From Auriscalpium vulgare (lineage: Eukaryota; Basidiomycota; Agaricomycetes; Russulales; Auriscalpiaceae): a DNA stretch of 64,000 nt. The position numbers were made by a program, and so were the translations under genes. The notes below the pieces were generated by a model. The model was given only the letters and a program-made list of their open reading frames with translations. It was not told where the DNA came from and ran no database searches. The DNA is taken from NCBI GenBank assembly GCA_019915015.1, contig JAHBBC010000011.1, forward strand, positions 62,001-126,000. Reading direction: 5' to 3'. This document shows, one piece after another, positions 19,562 to 30,854 of the stretch. Position 1 is the first letter of the stretch, and every line of letters begins with the position of its first letter.

Positions 19562-21059
19562 AGGGCAACAAGCGCATTCTAATTGCCATATTTGGCTCGG
19601 ACAGTGCCGGCTGCATTTGAACCCAGGGATTGCGCATGCAAGACATTTTTATCCAAAGTGCAGCGCAACGCGAGACACAGTAGCATAGTGATTGAATGCT
19701 TGGGGACTATCCTTAAGAGATGAATGTGTGGGGAAGAAGAATTGAGGAAGCAGCAGGCAATTGTGCGCGGTGTCATATTACTTATACCCAAGCAAGCGTC
19801 TGTGTGCGTAGGTGGCACTCTTCGCACTCGATTGCACACTCAAGGCATGCCATACTACATAGCAATGTGTGCAAACCGCAGGTGTTGTGGGCCACATCGC
19901 TCATACACAATGTGCGCAATGTGTTGCCTTGTATGTCTATCCCCCATCTAAGCGCGCGTTTATCTCAATGGATCATGTCTACTGCCTCATGCCCCACAGT
20001 CTCTTGTCTTCAACGTCCTCAGTCTGTCCACTCATGCGGCATATCATCCTCCTTGATGTAGAAGTTGACCCGGGTCGGGTAGTGGTGCGTATACCCTCTT
20101 ACTTTCTATACTACCGCGCGCCCATGATGGCAGCAGGTCGTCACTATCATGGTTGATCCTGAGGGGGTCATAACATCCTCTGTGTCAATCCAGCACCCTC
20201 TTGGCGAGCCATTCCCCCCCGGCTGGACCTCCGCAACCGCACCTGCCCACGCAAATGCGGCAGCAGCCACCATCAGCGAGGAGGATTTGGTTCGCAGGGT
20301 GACGGTCGCAATGCTGGTGGCGGGTGCCGAAGGCCGTTCTCAGTTCTCAATGCATGAGTCCGTGGCCTTGTAGGAGCCAATGTATGCTCTGTTTACGATG
20401 TCCCTATTCAATTGTTGGTCTCACTGGATCACGCCAGGTGAATCCTAACATTGCTCCGTGATCATCACACCAATTGTATTCTGTCTGTTCCATGCTCGTA
20501 ACAATGTTGTACTGGAGCTTCCAATTATATGTGATACTCTTGTAGCTTGTGCCTTGAGTCCCAAGGTCAACATAGCGCGCTCCCCCGTGCAATGCCATGT
20601 ACCAAAAACTGTCCATCGAGTGGATACCGGCGCGTTGCCATGCAGATCTCGATACCGGCCCGGCGGTACTATCGGCTTGCGATTATGATACGTAGCGTAG
20701 TATAGTAGATACTTGGTACTGACGGTAGTAGTGGCGAGTTGCAGTGTGAAGCAATAGATAACAATTGTGGTGCGAAAGCATCGAGAGCGAGAAGCAAAAG
20801 TACAATGGTGACGTAGTGAGAACACGATGATGTAGTGGTGATAGACGTAGTGGGAATAGTCAAGCAGGGAATGAGCCACGACACATTTAAGACTGAAACA
20901 GGATGCAGTGGAAGTGGCCAAACTTGAAGAAGGACATCGCACTTGACTCGACCAGAGCGCTGGTTTCGTATCTGCAGTGCACTGTGAGGGACAGAAAGAA
21001 GCAACGGATTTAACGGACGTACCTGATCTTCTGACAATCATCGGTCTGATGATGACCGG
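19562..21059. other. Intergenic region right of the Helitron; no gene supported
   Basis: Contains the Helitron promoter and undetermined 5' end. A small plus-strand frame (20149-20373, 74 codons) and some minus-strand frames exist, but none has a recognisable domain or consistent exon structure. The 20,680-21,040 stretch is more A+T-rich and may be the 3' flank of the next gene. Confidence 0.4.
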
Positions 21060-21887
21060 TTAATAAATCCCGCGTTCCTGATTCTCCACGTCCGGGACCA
21101 CTTCAGAGATGTTGGGTAAGTGCCCAACCCTCAAAGGCGCACCACAATCATTGGAATGGACTTTGACGGGTGAGCCGTGGGTTGACAAGTAGTTCTTTAC
21201 GATGGGGAAGTCCGCAATTGAGATGTTCATCATCTGGGACAAGCGTGTGTCTCTGTACTTTGCAACGATGAGGTTACCGCGCCACGCGTATTCCTCCTGG
21301 TACATCCGTCCCTGTATCTCTCGCACGGACTTGTTCACAGGGAATGGCGTGCCATCCCGGGAGACAACTGGGAAATAGATGATGTACGGGTTTGCGAATT
21401 TCTTGTTCATACCGTCAAGTGCCTCGATGAGCTGCATGAACACCCGGCTCAGCTGTATGCGACGGAAGAGCTAAGCACAACACATTGTGCACATACCTGG
21501 TACTGCCACGCGCGTTGCCCGATGTGATCTGCAATGCGATCCATATGTACCTCAGGATGAACGAGACGTGCACCATCAGCGCTGACATGCAGGGCATCGG
21601 AGTCGGACACGCAGGAAGCAGGACTGGTCATCACAGCCACGACATGTGGCCGGCCGCTGGAGTAAGCGGGGAAGAGAATGGCGTCAAAAGACTCAAGCAT
21701 ATTGTCTATCGTCGAGCTGGTCAGCAGGCTGAATGGCGTAGGCAGAACCACAGGATACGTACAGCAGCGGGAGCTGAGATGCACCTGGCGGTGCTGTGGT
21801 CCGTTAGCGCCGTGGCTGGCTTACTCGGGTGCTCCCGATACGGTCTCTATTGCGCGCATGAAAGGCATGACAATGTGTGGGTACCAT
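21060..21887 (-). CDS. Hypothetical agaricomycete protein, three exons
   Basis: Exons 21887-21825, 21784-21497 and 21452-21060 join in phase to 247 residues, starting MVPTHCH. The product has IGQRAWQYQ followed by a segment with YIIYFPVVSRDG, VREIQGRMYQEEYAWRGN and VAKYRD, ending with a polar tail. I recall similar uncharacterised proteins that are numerous in mushroom genomes, but know no function or Pfam name for them. No signal peptide, membrane segment or catalytic motif is obvious. It lies 0.2 kb from another lineage-type gene on the same strand. Confidence 0.6.
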
Positions 21888-22087
21888 AGGACTGGTTCAA
21901 GTCAGTTTCAGCGAGAGCAAGGATGCGTAGGCATGTGCAACTTTTTGCAATCAACAATGTGAAATTGAGCTAACTAACGCAACACCTGTTGAAGGCGTTG
22001 CAACTCCAAGCTCCATACAAACGGTGTATGTGAAGTTACAAGTAGTACAATACGAACACCGTTATTCATCGCCCGTACACGATGAAA

Positions 22088-25000
22088 CTACTTGGATTCA
22101 GTTGTGGCCAGAGCGAGGATGTAGACTGCGGCGATATTGAATCCCAAGGCCCAGTTACCATCCGCGCGCTTGAAGCGAGAGGCCGTAAACAAAACTGATA
22201 CGAGCGCATCCAGGGGAACTTCACCCTCCCACATGGGGTCCGGAAAGTTTTCCCCTCGCTGTCTGAACACATGGTGCGGCTGCATGCTCGGTCGGAAACC
22301 TTCAGCGGGATTATTGAAATGCCGCGTGCAGTCCCACACAGGCACTAAGCTGTCATGAGAAATATACGCGTCAAGGTGACTGGGCAGGACAGACCTTCGT
22401 CGGTTCCCTTCAACGCATTGCGCTTGATTGCTGGGTTGATAAGCTGATTGGCTGCAACCGACACAGAGGTATTGACGATAGCACGGCTGGATGCACGAGC
22501 TGACACAGAGGCACAATCAGAATGAGGTAGAAGAAGATGCCAATGTAACAGTATGAACGCACCTTTGAGCTTGCTCAATGTCTGAACCTCGTTGCTCATC
22601 TGCGTCGTGAACTTCAGACCACCGGATGCAGAAGTGAAGTACTGCAATGCACTATTGCAAAAGATGGTCCCGAACATTGCCATAGCACGCTGAACCTCAT
22701 TCTCAAAGCCAATGATGTCAATGCCCTTCTGCACCTTGCCGGGCATGGACGCAATCCCGGTCTGGACATATGAACGCTCGACAAGGCCGGTGGCCTTCCA
22801 GAAGGACTGCGTGCGTGTGCCCGAGTCCATAATGGTGTACCCCTCGTGGTTTGCACGGTACACCACGCGAGTCGACTTGAAGCGAGCGATGTCATACACT
22901 CGGACTGGATCGTGGATGTTCGCCTCGTCGTCGGAACCAAGAGCGAGGTGGTCAATGATTGCGCTGCAATGTGGCTCAGTAAAACTGCATGCAGTGATCT
23001 GTTGCGAGTCAATGTCGCACCTGCGTGCCAGGCCGGGCCCGTAAGCAGGATCATCGAACACGAAGCTCAGTCTGGACGTCGAGAAGACGTCTTCGCGATT
23101 GACGTCCACTTGTCTGCATCCACATGTCAGAATGCGCCACGCGCCCTACAGTCATGAGGGGAACTCACTGTAACGATGGCAAGTGTTTGTAGAGATCCAT
23201 GAGCGCAGGCTCTATGTTCTCTATTTGAGTCACATTGTCCGTCTTCGCCCACTGGTATCTGGCTCCATAGAGATCAATGGAGTAAAGGAGTCACAGCATG
23301 ATGTCTACATACGGGCCAATGCTGTCTTTGCCTGCAGCTGAAGCTTGAGTTGACGGCCCAGGGTGACCACCTGGCTGCCCAGCGCCTGCATTAGCAGAAC
23401 CATTGCCGCTCGCGGATGACTCGGCAACGGTAGCAGGTGAAGCTGGCATTGACGCCTCAGGGTGACCCCGAGCCAAGGGACCACTGGGCGTGGATGACAG
23501 AGCGCCTGCCTGAGCTGAGCGAGTGCCCCGTGCGGATGACGCGGCATTGGCAGCACCAGCTCTTTCGATGCTTTCCTCCTCAACGTCATTTCCAAAGAGA
23601 GATCTGAGGGTCCTGATGTGTTCACTTTTCAGAGCTTCTGAGTATAGGGCCTCGCCAGGAGCGGCATCCCTCTGTGCGGCTATGAAAGCCGCAAACGCCT
23701 CTTGGACGGAATTCGGCGCTACAACAAGACATTGAGAAAACAGGACAGAATTGAGACACACATATAGACAACGTACCAGGTGTCGTTATTATGTTTTCCG
23801 CCTCCATCAAGGTTGTAGCGGCAGTAGGTGCAGGGGCCACTTGCACCTCACTAATGCAGTCATGTCAGCGATTGCATAGCATGGGATTCGGAAAATACTC
23901 ATACTCCGGTACACCACTATGTTCATCCTCCGTCGGCGTTCGCTCCACTGCTTTGCTGCGCTTTCTGAGGTGAGCCGTCGCAGCGGAGCTACGAACAAGA
24001 GGTCGTCCCCGTGTGGATGATTGCACTGCGACCTTGCGCTTCCTGTCGTACCAGGTGAGGACAATGCAACATAATATAAAGTGAGATGAGAAACGTACTT
24101 TGCAGCATTGGCATCCTTGCTAGCCTCTTCGTCAGACATCCGATTTCGCTTCAACCCAAACCTAAGACAGCAGGATTTTATGAGAAGAACTAAATTGAGG
24201 TTGCATGGTGCACTCACACGTCGTCGCTACTTGCAAGGAAGTCGTTGAAATGGTCACTGGGATCGGATGTTGCTTCATCAATCTCAGTGTCGCCCTCGTA
24301 GGGATTGACAATATCTCCAGTATCCTCTTCCGCTTCATTGTCAATAAAGACAGCACCGCGACCGATGCCGGAAGGTTGGCTGCCGGTACTGCAGTCGATA
24401 TGAGGCAGTTAGGACTTGCAGATCAACACGTGAGGGGGGCTACTCACCGTCTCCCAAGACGACCCTTCATTCTCTCGGCAACAGTCAATTCCTCCGTGTT
24501 CAGCTTTATCGGACTGCTAGCAACAAGGTGAGCTTCATATGATGAGGGCAACGCAAGTCGCACGTACAGCAGTTGGCTGTATGTAGGCTTCTTAGTCTTT
24601 CGTGGGGCGTGTGGTATATCGAGAGAGAATTCAGAGGTAGATTTCTCCGCGGTGCTAGACCCGCCGTGAGATCTCGACGTGGCGAAGCGCAAATTTCATA
24701 CCGAGGAGTCTTCACTGCAGTTCTATTTCCTGGTCTGGTTGGGGGCAGAGTCAGGTCAGCCTTCTGAAAAACCGAGCGACAGCAAGGAAACCATACATCA
24801 TCACCGTAGGGAGCTTGGACGGCGAAGAGGCGGCCGCACAGGTATCCGCAGCAGCCTCAACCTTGCGCAGGGGCCTAATGAAATGTCAGCGAGGTTTTGC
24901 TGAGAATACGAACAACGTCAACCTAGCACGGGGAACGGAATGATTGCCGCGTCCCCTAGCGGCCTTGATGTTGTTAGTAGGCGAAGACACAACAGCAAAG

Positions 25001-25365
25001 CCGTCATCGCTGAAACTTGCGTAAACTTTTCAGCCCATACTGCCAGAGCCAAAGTGAGAGACGTACGAGGACTCCTCCTGTGACTGGTCGGTATCCAGAA
25101 TGACATAGGAGTCTTCAGCACCGTCCGACAATTCAATGACATCCTGAGAAGTCGCCATCTTGGAAGCCCCAATCGCAATAGACAGCTTAGGAACCCCAGC
25201 TGCGTTGCGTGCAAGACCAGCAGCAGCAGCACTATGAGATAAGGGAGCGGGTTAGAACGAGAAAGACTATATCTGATGAGATGCATACCGGGTTGTGCGG
25301 CCCAACAAGTTCCGCGACGCGGAGCTGGAGGCAGGAGCCTGCGAGAGTTTCTTCGACTGATTCAT
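22088..25365 (-). CDS. Hypothetical multi-exon protein with low-complexity N-terminus and folded C-terminal domain
   Basis: Start at 25365 (MNQSKKLSQA). I can join about ten exons with GT-AG introns of 43-60 bp. Examples are a first exon 25365-25289, an Asp/Glu-rich exon around 24340-24220, a segment APNSVQEAFAAFIAAQRDAA near 23720, RYQWAKTDNVTQIEN near 23250 and the large exon 23110-22560. The 3' end needs a 43-bp intron between 22391 and 22347 to keep frame to LVPVWDCTRHFNNPAEGF and the stop at 22088. The first half is Ser/Ala/Gly-rich, with basic patches that could be nuclear localisation signals. The last about 300 residues look folded (DVFSTSRLSFVFDDPAYG and onward). Family not recognised; no enzyme motif found. 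Confidence 0.5.
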
Positions 25366-26898
25366 ATTGAAGAAGTGGGTGTTTGGTTTCGCAACTTGAA
25401 CGATGAGGACAGTGAAGTGTGGACGGTAGAGACAAAACTTGAAGGTAGTCTGCGGACGGTGCAAACTGAAGTTCCTCAGGTGCAGAGTGATGAGCCTTTT
25501 ATGTGAAAGGCTCTGAAACGGTCGCCGAAAGAAATTCACGGACTGGTGGACCACAAATGTATTGTTCAATACATGCAACGTACAAGAAACGCAAAGCCAG
25601 CCAGAGACGCTAACCAGCAATGCGTCCAAGTTTAGCTCTACGTCCGTTTGAAGGGGTTCCGCACACGGGCAAGTAGAAATTCACAATACCAGGGCAATGG
25701 CGAAGGCGTGGTAGCCGACCATTTCGCATGTCTGCCTTCGGCTTTGACCTGTGGAGTAAATGGAAAGAATTGATGGATATATTCAGTCGGTAAACGCGCT
25801 CCTGACACAGGCACAACAAACTGCTGTGAGAACACAATCTCCCGGTATGACAGAAGTCATTTACGGCATTGAAACGGAGACAATTTAGCGTCGGCAAACA
25901 CGGTCATGAGACCCGTACATATCTGAGGGACGATGGACGCGTCAGCTCATGATATCAAACACCTCGGCATTAACACCGTGCCAACCGCTCCACAGATTCA
26001 AATGTCGCCTGAGCTGACATCAAAATGGAAATCATCTGCGACAACATTCAGTCGGCCATTGCAATGACGGAGGCCGCACCTCGCACCAACTGTGGCATAG
26101 TAAAAGATTTGGCAAGTTTGCCGTTACCATCCCATGACCCTCTGAATTAATGACGTACAGTTTAGCCGAAGTCGGTACCGGCGAGTGTGGGAGCACCCAC
26201 TTGCCACTGTGGCCAAGTCCGCAGGAGTGTGAGGGTCTTAATCGGATTTCAATTTCCTGTGTCATTGTGCAGGCAATCGCAGACCAGACCCAGGGACATT
26301 GAACCATGGCGGCCAGAGTTGGCTACAGACGCACCAAGTTATGGAGTATCTAGATTCGGCGCAGCATACCACCTGGGTTAGCTTGGACCATGGCACCGCA
26401 TAAGTAGCGTAGCACTCGGATTTGATGCATCAGCTGTGAAACAGAGCATCTAGATTCTGCGGGGTGTACCTTCTCAAGTCTAGCTTGCTCTACGGCAGCG
26501 CAGAACAATTCAACAAGCTCCATCCGGAGTTACACAAATGCTCCGCCATGGCAGTACGCATGAATCTTGCATGCGCGGCGTCTTGGGTGCAGTTGCGAAT
26601 CGAACCGCAGATAGATCTTATGATCTTCAAGCTACACATAATGTTCGCGTTAATTGGAAAATGTGCAGACTGAAACTGGCCGCCTACCAGTGCCACCCTA
26701 CCCCTCATTGCGGAGCCGCAGCGGGCATCCATACAGACGGCAAGTTGACGGCCGGAACTTCCCAAACTCCTGGCGAGTCGCCGCCGATGATCCTGAGGTA
26801 AGTAAAAGGGCCATTCGCATGTGCGCAAGAGGTAACTCACGGACGCACCAGAGTCACAAGACATCTTCCACTATCACTATCTCCACCCCTAGCGCAAG
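25366..26898. other. Intergenic; no gene supported, one imperfect direct repeat
   Basis: No ORF with a domain or good exon pattern. Two imperfect direct repeats about 100 bp apart both start with TCTAGATTC (26349-26400 and 26449-26502) and both end GGCA-CGCA-like. This may be a remnant of a local duplication. The divergent promoters of the genes ending at 25365 and starting at 26899 must lie here. Confidence 0.4.
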
Positions 26899-28209
26899 AT
26901 GACCGACCCAGGCGTGCCAATGTCTACCGTCTTCGAATGGCTCCGCGAGCCGCAGTGCAGTAAGATACTCTTTTTCATCCTATGTGTGTCGATGCTCACC
27001 AAAAACTTTCAAAGGGGAGTATATCCAGAAGGCGTTGGGGGAAGCTGCAGCTCGGCGCGATCCCAACAACCAACTGTCGTCGGTGGCCAAGGTGCGTGGG
27101 CATGGTGGCGCCGTTCAGTGATTGACCATTGCGACAGGGAACAGGCGCAATCACTCCGCGTTTGGAGTTTGGAAAGAACGACCATGGAATAGCGCAGATC
27201 GCACAGAGGGAAGTTGCGACTGGCGACGTCTATGAGACGACATTTGAGGTGCAGGGCGTGCTGGTGGAGTACGAGCTGCCGCCGATCACCCACAAGTATG
27301 AGTGAGCCTTGTGGTTTTGATGTGCAAGCAAGCGCAACACTCACAATCATTTCCAGCCTTGTGCCCAAGCCTGCTTGGGCAAAGCAAGCAGTACAGGTCA
27401 TCGGCCTGGATGCAAAGCCATTTGTTGACGCCGTCGCAGGTGTCAAGGCCATTGACCGCCGCATGGCATCACTTTACAAGGCCGGCGACTTCCAGGAATG
27501 GACAGCCAGTGTCACCCAGGACGGCGGATTGACCGCGCTGGACTTTTCCACTCGATATGTGACGCCCCGCGGACATGCTCAAGGACAAACCACAGTGCCT
27601 TTTGGCAAAGACGTTGACCCCCATGGCGTTCTCGCAAAGACCATGGCGCCGGTTGGACTCCATCTCGAAGACAACCACGTTCTCTTCTATGAAGGCAACG
27701 TAAATGTGTGCGTGTCGTATTCATGGACTGCGACATACTTGCGAATATGATTCTTGCAGTGCGGGCGAACTGGTTTTTGTCCCTGTTGATCCTGCGGTGA
27801 TACGCTTTGGGGACATCGTCCAGCTTCAGGTGGCATTCTCGACAATTCCGCTGTGGGGAAGAAAGTCGCAATTCCGATTGGCGTGTAAATTGCGATCGGT
27901 TGCCATTCTTGATGGCGGTCTTAAGGAGGTTGGCACATATGTTGGCAGTCTAAGTGCTGAACAGTTCTCACGCACCATTCTCAGGCACTCGGGCATCGCA
28001 TGGTAGAATATCATGCAGCGGCACAAGCCATTCCGGCAAAGGTTTCGACGCTGAAGCGGCGTGCGGGATATGAATCTCAAGGTTGCGGAGATGCCAAGCG
28101 TGCGCGGCAGGGTACTGCTCCAATGAATGTGGAGGAGGATATGGCGGGTCTCAATTTGCAGGCAGACGGTGGAGAGGAGGAGAATGTGCAGCCAGAGGAC
28201 CTAGCGTAG
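26899..28209 (+). CDS. Hypothetical protein, six exons
   Basis: Exons 26899-26959, 27015-27091, 27138-27295, 27357-27707, 27760-27928 and 27985-28209 join in phase to 346 residues. All introns are 46-61 bp with GT-AG ends. The start MTDPGVPMSTVFEWLRE is the first ATG in frame. The middle part contains an N-P-x-x-WAKQAVQVIGLDAKPF segment and CPRGHAQGQTT-like basic/polar stretches. The C-terminus has a basic KRRAGYE/KRAR patch that may be a nuclear signal, then an acidic tail. I know similar orphan proteins from mushroom genomes but no function. It is followed on the same strand by a Ulp1-type protease gene. Confidence 0.6.
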
Positions 28210-28763
28210 AGCTCGTAGATGGTGTGTGAGCGTCGTGAGGCCACGTGGTCAGCCAAAGCTGCTGGCAAATTTGATTCATCTTGTGATCTTATCTTCCGAC
28301 TTGGCTCCGGCAACTTGCGCTTGTCCATCAGATCCTTTGCTGCCACGGTCTCCTTCGTTCGCTGAGGAAATTCATGCTTTCCAAATGTCGACTGGGTTGA
28401 CAACAGTAAGTGGGATGCATTCCAAGTCTTCATTGAACTGAGCTTTCCGATGGCGTACGACAGAACAATAAACCAGCGAAGAGCACGAGGCGTCCTGATG
28501 ACCAACGAGAACGGTACAATGCAAAGAAGCGAGAGTGGGTGCTCTGAACACTATGTGGGCTGTCATGCTCAGTCTACATGTTAGAGTCAGGGCCGCCAAA
28601 AAGGCGGAGCACCCCGCCCCCGCTCATACCTTCATTCCTGTTACAACGCCAGAAGGGTATGCGCGATACACGGCAACTTTGTCAACTGCTGCATTATCGA
28701 GAAAACCACATCTCCGTACGCCGCCTGGTATGCTTTCAAAGTCTTCAGAACACCGGCAGCCTC
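28210..28763. other. Intergenic, possibly with an unassigned 5' exon of the Ulp1 gene
   Basis: The protease gene's frame stays open upstream of the ATG at 28764 back to about 28578, so part of this may be an untranslated or coding 5' exon. Nothing else is recognisable. Confidence 0.35.
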
Positions 28764-30315
28764 ATGACACAGTCAGCAGGGGGTGCCGTTGAACCTCTGG
28801 CTATACCGATACTCGGAATCGAACCCGGCACACTTTTACCAGCGACTACTATTCCGATGCTCATAGAACTCGCCCAGATCGTCGCGAGGTGGCTCTCCAA
28901 GCAGAAGCTCCCGCACCTACGTTTGACTGGACCTCAGGAAGTGAGGGCCCTGTTTGTCTTACAGTCCGATCTAGCGATGCATCTGGAAAGTCGGCCATTT
29001 GGTTACACAAGTGCACTGAGATTCGTCCAGACCACCATTTCAAGCGGCGACGAAGGTTCCGCCCTGTCTTCCGAATTACACGGGATCTTGCAGACTGAAG
29101 TGTTACCGGAAGCTGTGCGTCAAACTCTGACTGAGAGTGCTGATGACTTGCGGCATCTCTCATGGAGTATCAGGGGATGGGCTTGTGCTTTGCAAAGCCA
29201 CATCCTGCAATGGAAATCTATGGGAAAGCGATCAGTGACTCATGCTCAGGAAGAGGTACGTGTTGCGCCTGGTGCGTCGGAATGAGCCTCGCATTGAACA
29301 TCCGTCAATCCAGTTAATTGGGGCGATATCAGAGCTCACTGTGGTCAAGGGCTTTGTCAAGTACAGAGACATCTGTCGTCTCAAGAAAGGGGGCTGGCTA
29401 AACGATCACATCATCAACTATTTCATCAGTAAATGGGCGTCAAAACATCCTTCATCAATTATTCTCGACACCTACTTTCAAAAGGATCTGATGAAGGCAT
29501 CGGCCAGTGTGGATGGAGAACTTTGGAGCGTGTTGGTCGGTAGACGAGAATTCCAGGTTGGGATATGATTTTTTCGTAGTTGTCACAATGGCTTATGCAG
29601 TACACGCAGGCACTGTCCATGCCGCCTTCCTCTGTACAGAACGTAAACGTTGTACCGAAGAACATTATTCTTCCATTCCACGTCGACAACAATCATTGGA
29701 CTGTAGCGGAGGTCCATTTTGAGCAACGAACGATAAAGATGTTTGACAGTCTCAAGTCAAACTCAAGCAACACAGCACCGCGGATCACTCCTTTGATTGA
29801 GGTTCGTCAGAGCTCTCAGCGGAGGTACAACGTTGAATAGTATTGTTGACCAGACATTGCGCAGGCATTGAAGTTGCTGACCTGGAAGACGCGGCGCGTG
29901 GAACCGCTTGACTGGTCACTGTGGACCATCAGCGCAAATGAAAAGGTATTCGGAGTTGGTTCAGAAAGTGGCATTATCATACTCACAGCCATTTGATTGA
30001 CAGGTGCCGTTTCAAGCGAACACCAGCGATTGTGGTGTATTTTGTCTCGTTTTCATCCTACACCTCTTGCATGGGGGAATGCATAGTACTGATGTTCCTG
30101 CGGAATTTATCTTTCCAACGGCCGAAGAATGCACCCTCTCGGGTGTCCGTCTCACATTACTGGAGATGCTGTTGGCAGACCCTGAGCGTCAGGAAATTCC
30201 AGACAGCGATATTGCCGGAGACAGGGACAGCGACATCGAGGAGATTGCAGGAACCGATCAGCCTATACAAATTACAGATGTCGATAGCGATATTGAGATT
30301 CTCGAAGGTCAATGA
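28764..30315 (+). CDS. Ulp1-type (C48) cysteine protease
   Basis: Exons 28764-29255, 29314-29529, 29601-29801, 29865-29945 and 30004-30315 join in phase to 433 residues. The C-terminal half is a Ulp1/SENP fold. It has the entry motif GGWLNDHIINYFISK, catalytic His in FHVDNNHWTVAEV, Asp in FDSLKSN, the oxyanion Gln in PFQANTSDCGVF and catalytic Cys in the same motif. Known family members cleave SUMO precursors and conjugates. The N-terminal about 200 residues are not recognised. Ulp1-like genes of this type are also frequent passengers of transposons in fungi and plants. The transposon-rich setting leaves open whether this is the housekeeping copy or a mobile one. The acidic tail ends IEILEGQ. 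Confidence 0.8.
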
Positions 30316-30335
30316 ATTGCTGCGCACGGGCCATA

Positions 30336-30508
30336 TGTTGCCGTCTGCATGACTATATATGGCAATGGCCACGGCAACAAATACCCGCGCACAGACCATC
30401 GGAACTTTACGGCCATTGAGGTAGCGCACTTTCGAAAGTGCGCTACCTCAATGGCCGTAATCCCCCGATGGCCCGTGCGCGAGCATTTATAGCCGTGTTC
30501 ACAAACGC
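30336..30508. mobile_element. Palindromic MITE, copy 1 (right arm truncated)
   Basis: The left end is TGTTGCCGT at 30336. The arms converge on a perfect TTCGAA centre at 30433/30434, flanked by the 18-bp arm GAGGTAGCGCACTTTCGA and its complement. The outer right arm is degraded after about 30508. It lies 20 bp downstream of the Ulp1 gene stop. Shares arms and centre with copies at 38545 and 46061. Confidence 0.75.
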
Positions 30509-30854
30509 GGAGGCAGTGCGTGGTCCCTTGTCATTTCTGTCTAAGTATACTTGCATTGATGGTGTGCCGCAAGAGAGCCGCCCATTTCTATGGTTGGCCA
30601 GCATGCGTTTGACGTTGGATTAATACTGGTCATTGTGGAATTCGTGTATTTTGGGGGTGAAGTCAGGACTTGAGCCTCATATGCAAGGCGCTGGACATTG
30701 TAAGTAGTACTGTTAACTACTCATTGGGAACAAGGGCATGCAAACACTGCTGGGGACTCCAAAATAGCGACGGGAAGCATGCATGGGTGTATGGATGTGC
30801 AATGGAAATGAAGCGACAGAGAGAGAAGGCCCTTTCCCAGGCGTATATAATGCA
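30509..30854. other. Intergenic between MITE and transportin 3' end
   Basis: No gene seen. It contains the 3' flank of the transportin gene, which runs on the minus strand and stops at 30855. Confidence 0.5.

Larger units (their letters stand above)
12048..19600 (-). mobile_element. Autonomous Helitron (5' end approximate)
   Basis: Defined by the complete Rep/helicase gene and the 3' hairpin at 12048-12066, next to an interrupted Plavaka gene. The region is visibly richer in A+T than the flanks. I could not fix the 5' terminus: several TC dinucleotides lie in 19,600-19,750, and no Plavaka upstream exon is recognisable immediately beyond. Confidence 0.7.
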
